DNA from: Heliopora coerulea
Taxonomy: Eukaryota; Cnidaria; Anthozoa; Scleralcyonacea; Helioporidae
Length of the DNA stretch: 64,000 bases
Direction of reading: 5' to 3'
Assembly: GCA_030142905.1 (NCBI GenBank)
Contig: JASJOG010000006.1
Span: forward strand, 4,196,001-4,260,000
The notes below the pieces were generated by a model. The model saw nothing but the letters and a program-made list of their open reading frames with translations, searched no databases and was not told the origin of the DNA. Shown in pieces: positions 51,639 through 64,000 of this stretch; the first letter of the stretch is position 1; every line of letters starts with the position of its first letter. Position numbers and translations under genes: made by a program.

Positions 51639-53078
51639 GGCATCTGCAGCTTGGATTTCAATTGCTCGAAAACTTCGCCAATTGCCTGTGCAAAGTACAC
51701 TCAAAAATTGGCTTTAGATGTTTATGCGTCAACACCAAATACAGAGCTACATCGACCTAAACATAGGAGAGTATAGAACAGCTTGTTCTGTAATTGCTTC
51801 TGTTGTTCCTCAAGTTATTGAGAGGAATTTTGATATATTTACTGAATCGAATCCTGTATCGCAATGCTACAAGCACTGCAGAACTAAAACGCCATACGTG
51901 TCTGATACAGAATATATGGTTTAATTCTTTGTTAGATATAGTGACCTTAGTTTTTATTTAAAAAGTTATAATTGCTTCTCAGTTAAGTAGGGGGTCAGCA
52001 ATGAACACGAACTAAAAAAGAAAACACCTGGAAGCAATAGGCCTATTTCGATGTGTTCACCCCAAGCCCATCAAGATCTTAATCCGCCTCTGCACCCCCC
52101 CTAAAGGAGGACTATACTTTATGGTGGATTCAAGTATAGTTCCCCAAAAAATTTACAATGTAAACCAATAAAGTAATAATTTTATTTAAGTGTTTCGTTT
52201 CTTATAAACTTTTGTTTGTGTTGGTTCCCAAAGGAACCGGTTTGTTATATTCTCGTCTTGCATCTATCAGACATCGTACTACCGAGTGATTTCATCCACG
52301 AAGAGCCAAAGTCATCCACTACTTACGCCCTGATCACCATGCTTCATCATCTTACCTGCTCCACTGATGGTAACGGTACCTTAGCGACAGTCTTGTCACT
52401 CGACTTCCGAAAGCTATTCGATTTGATCCACCATCATTTGTTAGTTAGAAAGCTTTGATCCCTCGAACTACGTGAATGGGTATTGGGTTGGACTACTGAC
52501 TTCTTAACAACCCGCCAATACAGTCAAACTGCCTGGTGACGTCCTCTCCGACTGGCCCTCAATCGCTGCCAGAGTCCCTCAAGGAACTAAATTGGGTCCA
52601 TCCGTCCATGGCTATACATTCTTATTTCTGAAATTGTCACGAAAAGGACGGCAAGTGTCATGCAGCAAGTCATTGGTGTAATCCACACTCTAACTGATGA
52701 GCTTAGGTTTACTCTGAACGAAGATAAGTGTAAAGAAATGCGGATACAGCTCTCTAATTCTCTGTCCTATGTACTTCCTAAGGTAACTTATACGTGCTGA
52801 AGTCTCTACTACCGACATGGTCAACTTCTACGACACGTGTATTGGCGTGGTCGAATACGCATCACCTGTTTTTCGCTATGCCTTACCCACGTACCTCAGT
52901 GATTACATCGAACGGATCCAAAAACGCGCCCTTTCAATTATCTTTGGTCCTGGACTATTCTACGGAGATAGAATTACAGCTTACGTTTTATCACCTCTGG
53001 TCATCCGACAACAGGCCTCATGTGAGAAGTTATTCAAGAGCATTGTTGAAGATCCTAATCATAAACTGCACTGTCTGC

Positions 53079-53519
53079 CAGTGGCGTAACGAGGAGAGGG
53101 GGGGCAATCGGTTTAGATGCCCCGGGCGGCACTTTTTGGACGGGTGGCACTTTCGGCCATCAGTGTCCTGAAAAACGTTGAGCTACATATTAAGTCAAAG
53201 ATAAAATATATTCCGAAAAATAGTGTCATCCTGTAAACTCAAGATTCGAGCTAAATAAGAGATGAAAGTGAAATGGTGATATTTCGTCTCTTATATAACT
53301 CGAATGTTGAGCTTACAAGATGACACTATTTTTCGGAATATGTTTTATCTTTTACTTTTTAAAGCTGTCGGCTGGTCGTGGATATTAAGTCATTCTCGTA
53401 TTGTTGATAGACGAGGGTAAAACCAACTGATTACAATTTATTTGAAGATTGATAGCAGTTGAACAACAAAGTTTGCTTAAGTTTACGGGGGGGGGACAAT
53501 TTACCTCGTTATTGCACTG
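53079..53519 (+). mobile_element. hAT-type element inserted in the LINE
   Basis: Begins CAGTGGCGTAACGAGG, ends CCTCGTTATTGCACTG. Flanks ctgtctgc (53071-53078) and ctgtctgt (53520-53527) agree in 7 of 8. Same family as 1572-2171. Contains a palindrome at 53198-53352. Confidence 0.85.
53198..53352. repeat. Long palindrome inside the hAT element
   Basis: AAAGATAAAATATATTCCG... on the left is mirrored by ...CGGAATATGTTTTATCTTTT on the right. Arms of about 65-70 bp include AAAAATAGTGTCATC/GATGACACTATTTTT. Confidence 0.88.
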
Positions 53520-53730
53520 CTGTCTGTTCAACCTCGTCATAAGACAAATCGTTTCAGGAAATCTTTCATTCCATCGCCAGTTCGTAATTTGCCGAATTGT
53601 TTTATTTATCTATATTTCATTTTGTATTATATCTAAACTTATTACATAAACATATAATAATTATATTATTTAAAGTAATTGTCACACCAATGTAATTCAG
53701 TTGTAAACTGCAATGTTGGTTACTATTAAA

Positions 53731-53993
53731 CAGTGGCGCCGCTTGGATTATTTTTTTAGGTGGCAAAACACGTATACGTTATTTGGGACGACACTTTTCT
53801 AGGTGGGTCTGGAGGCATGTCCCCCGGGAAATTTTTGAATTTTGGGTCTCTGAAACGGCATTTCCTGCATTTTGAGGGCACTTTGGAGCAAAATATAAAG
53901 GTCTTATTACACATTTTTAACATTTGGACGGATCTAATATCCCACTCTGAAAAATTAGGGGGGGGACGGTCGACCCCCTTGCCGGCACCACTG
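53731..53993. mobile_element. hAT-type MITE with perfect 8-bp TSD
   Basis: Begins CAGTGGCGCCG, ends CGGCACCACTG. Flanked by ctattaaa at 53723-53730 and 53994-54001. 263 bp, no frame. Confidence 0.88.
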
Positions 53994-54540
53994 CTATTAA
54001 ACTTTAAACTTTAAACTTTAAACTTAAACTTTTCAGAAAAGCACTGTCGACTGCGTGTTTGATAAACATTTCGGGTGTTTTTATAATGGATGGATGGGTT
54101 ATGAGCCATCGAAACAAAATACGTTCTATTTCTAGTAGCATGGTAGCCTAACGCAATAAATTATGATTGAACTGACAAAATTTGAATAGGCTTTGAAATA
54201 GGCTTCCGTGAAACTCGACATAACTGGTCAAGGTTGACAGGCTCTGATTTTCTAACAGAGAAATTGGCTTAACAATTATTTAATGAGATGGATCAATTAA
54301 TAAGATGGATAAATTAAGTAGAAATTCATCCAGATACAAAGTTTGTGATTGTTAATATTAAATTATAGGTTTTGTTTGATTGAACTTTGGGGGGACTATA
54401 TTTGAATGACCTAACTACTTCATTCACGAACAGTCTTCCTTTAGGGGGGCGGGGGGACTATACTTGAATTTATCCCTAGACCTGTTACTTGTGCAGACGT
54501 ACAAGGCACTGTTTGACTTCGTAACTGTGGAACGGCAACC

Positions 54541-60587
<6,047 letters not shown>

Positions 60588-62285
60588 GTATGTTTAAGGC
60601 AGTCAGTCACAACAAGAGCACCGTATGTAATTGTATGTACCGAAATTTCCGTGCGATAAATGCCTCGAATACATGTAAAAGTCGTGCCCTTGAAATTGGA
60701 AGGCTGTGATTGGCCGTATGATTTTTTTTACAAGTAAAATAGTGTCGTATCAGCGTTTCGATTGGTCCATACGAGTTTTTTTCACAAGTGAGTAAAATCT
60801 TGTCAACGTTATCACTGACTAACGTATTTCCGACCAAAACATTGGCCTTGGACAAACTGACTTTTTAAGAGTGTTCAATTGCGATGCTACAGTTGCTAAT
60901 AACAGTTTATTCAAGCCACAAACCTATTCCAGGGATACAGTACAGATTTAAGGAAGAACCAAGATATTGTACATATGGAATAATGGCGTAATATTATTTC
61001 GTTTGGTAACGTAATATTGTGACGTCACACTAAAGCTCAGTAATTTTCTCCATTGTTTACATTACACTATATCTTTGAAAGTCGTAGGAACCACAGCTAA
61101 TAGCTTCAAAAAAGTACAGCGATTATTCATAAATTTTTGACGAAGTTATAGCTATTTCAATGTATGTCTCGCAGAAAAATGGTCTATATAAATTAGCCAT
61201 TTTATAGCCGTTGTCAAAACATCATGCATACTTTTTGGTCACACTTTAAAAAATATTGTAACTCAAAGATATGAGATTTTTCCACTTTTTATAACACTTT
61301 ACTTTGCTTAGCAATGCGTGAATACCCGGGAACCTAAATACGTCCAAGAGAAATATCTTGCCTAATTGAAATCTTACTATCCGTAATGTATAGTAGAATG
61401 GTGTTAATGGTCGTCTGTTGGCGCTATGGAATGCCCTTTGATGCAAATGGTTGTGTATCTACGCTAATGAATGTTGATTGAATAAAATGAATGATTTACG
61501 TGTTAATGAGTTTGAGGCTGTCGTTAATGATAGTATATTTTCTGATAATGAACAGTAAAAGGTGTATTACCTTTAGGATGATTCTAAAATCAATATACCT
61601 CACTTGTCAAAAAATCTCGGCGACGTTTTCCAAGAGCCATTGCTCAGAAATGATGTAGATTTGTTTTTTGGTACTAAGTTTATTAGGTGGCAACCAGGCA
61701 ATATACTTCAAGTACTCAGTGGCGTCAATTGACTTTCCAGCAAGTGTACCATTTCATTATTATCCAATATTGACGGCTTATCGTCGTACATACACACGCT
61801 GAGAATGGAATATTCTTAGAATTTTGATGAGAAAGAAATGATTTTAAATTAAAAGTTTTAAATTCTCTAGATGGCTACATTCGGTACATTACAATAAATA
61901 TTTCGCGATACCGCTCTATGGAACAGTATAGGGCATATGGATGGGACGTATTGGCAATACTCAAATGTGACTTTCATCGATTGCAAATTTGCCGTTGAGT
62001 TAATCCCGATGCTGACTCACTTTTCACGAAATGAATTACAGAGAAGTGGGAGTATCACATATTACCCCACCCCCACGATACTAGTTCCTGTAAATGTTTC
62101 GGCATCCGGTGAGTCTACCCAATTTGCTCACATAAACAAAGAATTTCTGGACAAATGTCGCAGCTTTCCCTGGTATGACCTCACACAGCTTACAGAAATA
62201 AGTGGGCCATCTATAAGACACAAAACAACCGCGAACAGTTGTTTTAAACGCGTATTTTCGCTGCTTCAATGAGCTGTGGCTTATT
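60588..62285. other. GLB1 intron 4: nothing recognised
   Basis: No further GH35 exon was found. A 111-codon plus frame (61937-62272) has no recognised relatives and no splice context, so it is not called as a gene. Confidence 0.5.
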
Positions 62286-62289
62286 TTAG

Positions 62290-63009
62290 TTGCGAACAAC
62301 TTTACATACTAAAGTAAATGGTTTGAACCTGGGAGAATCGTGACATGTTTGAGGAAGTTGATCGTCCAGGTTAGTGTAGTCTTGAGAAAGACTGTTGGTT
62401 GAAGTGACTGACGTTTCGACAGCCTTAGCGGCGGTCATCTTCAGAGTCAAAAGGAGAGTAAAGGTCAGGTTCGCCTGTATTTGTATCTGGCTCGTCCGTG
62501 ATAAGTGGGCGGTCGTATTAGTCATGGAGGTGTGATATTTGGCGAGAAGCAATGGGTGTGGTTGTGTAGGCGTTAATTATCAGTTTGTCGAAGTGTAAGT
62601 CTATTGGCTGCTCGCACGTTTGACTTTGTGAATTAGTCGTTTGTAAGGTCCCGGTAATTGTTGTGATCGGTTTAATGGATTTTGTTCTAAGTTCGTATAC
62701 CAGCTCTCTAGTGTGAGTCGCTGTTTGTAGTTGGTGCTGTACGTAATGCATTTTGCCGAATCCCAGTCAATGTTGTGTTTGGTTTGTCGGTGGTGTTCGG
62801 CAATGTGGTTGGTTTTGTCTCCGTTTTTTGTCGCTCGTTTGTGTTCTGTTAGTCGTATATTTAAGTTTCTGCTAGTCTCACCTATATAAGTGGCTTGGCA
62901 GTCGGAGCAATTAATTTTGTAAATTGCACCTTGTCTTTCGTGCGGTTGTTCTCTGTCCTTAACGTTAGTCAGTACATGTCGTAAAGTTGTGATGGGTTTG
63001 TGCGCTACT
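62290..63009 (-). pseudogene. Penelope-like element 3' part (GIY-YIG domain), inverted 5'-truncated copy
   Basis: Minus frame 63020-62601 reads VAHKPITTLRHVLTNVKDRE, YKINCSDCQATYIGETSRNL, NIRLTEHKRATKNGDKTNH, then LESWYTNLEQNPLNRSQQLP. This is the GIY-YIG endonuclease domain of PLEs with its cysteine pair. Homology with the plus copy starts at GTAGCGCAC (63009 reading down; 63797 reading up). About 205 bp can be compared and I see one mismatch. Downstream lies a hammerhead-like core. Confidence 0.9.
62409..62446 (-). ncRNA. Hammerhead-ribozyme-like core in the PLE 3' region
   Basis: Minus strand: CTGAAGA (62444-62438), then T and a stem II of GAC/GTC plus GCC/GGC around a GCTAA loop, then GAAA (62417-62414) and CGTC. 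Both catalytic boxes and a two-part stem II are intact. Position after the PLE frame fits the known hammerhead motifs of PLE pseudo-LTRs. Confidence 0.6.
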
Positions 63010-63019
63010 TTACTGTGCA

Positions 63020-64000
63020 CTGTTTACCAGTATTCCGCTTCAACTGGCGCTAGAATGCACCAAAACTGCCATCAACGAATTTACTGACGCACTTCCTTTA
63101 CCTACAGGGGACATCGTGGAACTACTGGAACTTTGTCTCACATCAACTTACTTTCAATACAACGGTAAACACTACAAACAGTTACATGGCACGGCAATGG
63201 GCTCACCCGTTTCTGTTGTGGTTGCTGAAATTGTAATGCAATCCATAGAGGAACGAGCTCTTGCAACTTACAAACACACGTTACCTTTTTGGTTTCGTTA
63301 CGTTGACGACACGATTACTGCACTACCCGAAGACGAGATTGACGAGTTTCACAAACACATTAACGAACAGAACGGTCACATAAAATTTACCAAAGAGATT
63401 GAAGAAGACGGAGCTATTCCGTTCCTAGACTGTTTGGTAAGTCGTGACAATAACAAACTACAGACCACTGTCTACAGGAAACCAACGCATACTGACAGAC
63501 TACTTGACCAATCATCGTACAATCCAACCTCACACAAAGCTACCACCATCAAAACATTGACGAGACGCGCACAACTCATTTGTAACTCACCCGACGCTCT
63601 ACGCCAAGAAAATGACTACCTACAATGCGTTTTCCACAAAAACAACTATAACTCTGACTTCATCAAACTTAACACTTACAAAGACAATGAACGCGACAAA
63701 AACAACAGTCCGACAACAACTACAGCAACGATACCCTACATAAAAGGTACGTCTGAGATTATCTCGCGTATCTTACGACCATACAACATACGAGTAGCGC
63801 ACAAACCCATCACAACTTTACGACATGTACTGACTAACGTTAAGGACAGAGAACAACCGCACGAAAGACAAGGTGCAATTTACAAAATTAATTGCTCCGA
63901 CTGCCAAGCCACTTATATAGGTGAGACTAGCAGAAACTTAAATATACGACTAACAGAACACAAACCAGCGACAAAAAACGGAGACAAAACCAACCACATT
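63020..64000 (+). CDS. Penelope-like element RT plus GIY-YIG protein, open, truncated at both ends
   Basis: One uninterrupted frame of 327 codons runs to the window edge. It starts at LFTSIPLQLALE (just after the RT motif A aspartate, lost at the junction). Then LHGTAMGSPVSVVVAEIVM (motif B), FWFRYVDDTITALPEDE (motif C, YVDD), GAIPFLDCLVS (motif D), a linker, VAHKPITTLRHVL, and CSDCQATYIGETSRNLNIRL (GIY-YIG). PLEs copy themselves by RT primed at nicked DNA; the GIY-YIG domain is the nickase. Absence of stops and near identity to the inverse copy point to a recent insertion in GLB1 intron 4. Confidence 0.92.
   Translation, partial: MFTSIPLQLALECTKTAINEFTDALPLPTGDIVELLELCLTSTYFQYNGKHYKQLHGTAMGSPVSVVVAEIVMQSIEERALATYKHTLPFWFRYVDDTITALPEDEIDEFHKHINEQNGHIKFTKEIEEDGAIPFLDCLVSRDNNKLQTTVYRKPTHTDRLLDQSSYNPTSHKATTIKTLTRRAQLICNSPDALRQENDYLQCVFHKNNYNSDFIKLNTYKDNERDKNNSPTTTTATIPYIKGTSEIISRILRPYNIRVAHKPITTLRHVLTNVKDREQPHERQGAIYKINCSDCQATYIGETSRNLNIRLTEHKPATKNGDKTNHI

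Larger units (their letters stand above)
52216..54030 (+). pseudogene. LINE remnant, carrying two hAT elements
   Basis: Starts in the RT (TTYALITMLHHLT, VLSLDFRKLFDLIHHHLLVR = motif A region), with stops and a deletion around 52620-52680. It continues LNEDKCKEMRIQLSN, MVNFYDTCIGVVEYASPVF, ALPTYLSDYIERIQKRALSI, to LHC at 53078. After the hAT insertion (53079-53519) it resumes with NRFRKSFIPSPVRNL. The tail GTTGGTTACTATTAAA carries a second hAT (53731-53993) before the (TTTAAAC)n end. Confidence 0.82.

Noticed and set aside
61937..62272. 111-codon plus frame in GLB1 intron 4
   Set aside because: No recognised family, no GH35 similarity and no splice context in phase with exon 4.

Overview
The window is animal nuclear DNA. 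It has long GT-AG introns, short exons, and a dense load of DNA transposons, LINEs, Penelope-like elements (PLEs), tRNA-derived repeats and microsatellites. The protein families and the repeat mix fit a cnidarian, most likely a stony coral. That assignment is inference; no species-diagnostic gene was seen.

Two host genes lie in tandem on the + strand. (1) 2461-46987: the 3' three quarters of an integrin alpha-chain gene. I resolved 23 exons whose phases all join (2289 nt, 762 codons plus stop). They encode FG-GAP propeller blades 5-7, the thigh and calf domains, an RKRR proprotein-convertase site, one membrane helix and a short tail with the GFFxR motif. The 5' exons lie upstream of the window. 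(2) 54541-60587: the first four exons of a lysosomal-type beta-galactosidase (GLB1, glycoside hydrolase family 35), from the signal peptide to the CAEWDFGG block. The remaining exons lie downstream of the window. About 7.5 kb of transposon debris separates the two genes.

Introns and the intergenic gap hold: five hAT-type elements with TIRs and 8-bp target-site duplications (1572-2171, 5658-6507, 11194-11432, 53079-53519, 53731-53993); a pogo/Tigger-like MITE with TA duplication (34363-34533); a decayed hAT transposase gene (49689-51638); LINE copies (19420-19535, 21845-22921, 23545-25556 minus, 48075-48700 minus, 52216-54030); tRNA-derived SINE-like repeats; several palindromic fold-back elements; and PLE pieces at 55.5-56.8 kb and 62.3-64.0 kb.

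The most interesting observations are: (a) hammerhead-ribozyme-like cores, two of them next to PLE coding remnants and one between AT microsatellites; (b) a head-to-head, almost identical pair of PLE copies, one with an uninterrupted RT plus GIY-YIG frame running off the window end inside a GLB1 intron; (c) 5'-truncated LINE insertions bounded by identical direct repeats of 72 and 57 bp, far longer than usual LINE duplications; (d) a roughly 2-kb stretch of GLB1 intron 1 without a single CpG; (e) a LINE split by one hAT element and carrying a second in its tail; (f) a perfect 37-bp snapback made of a tRNA 5' half.
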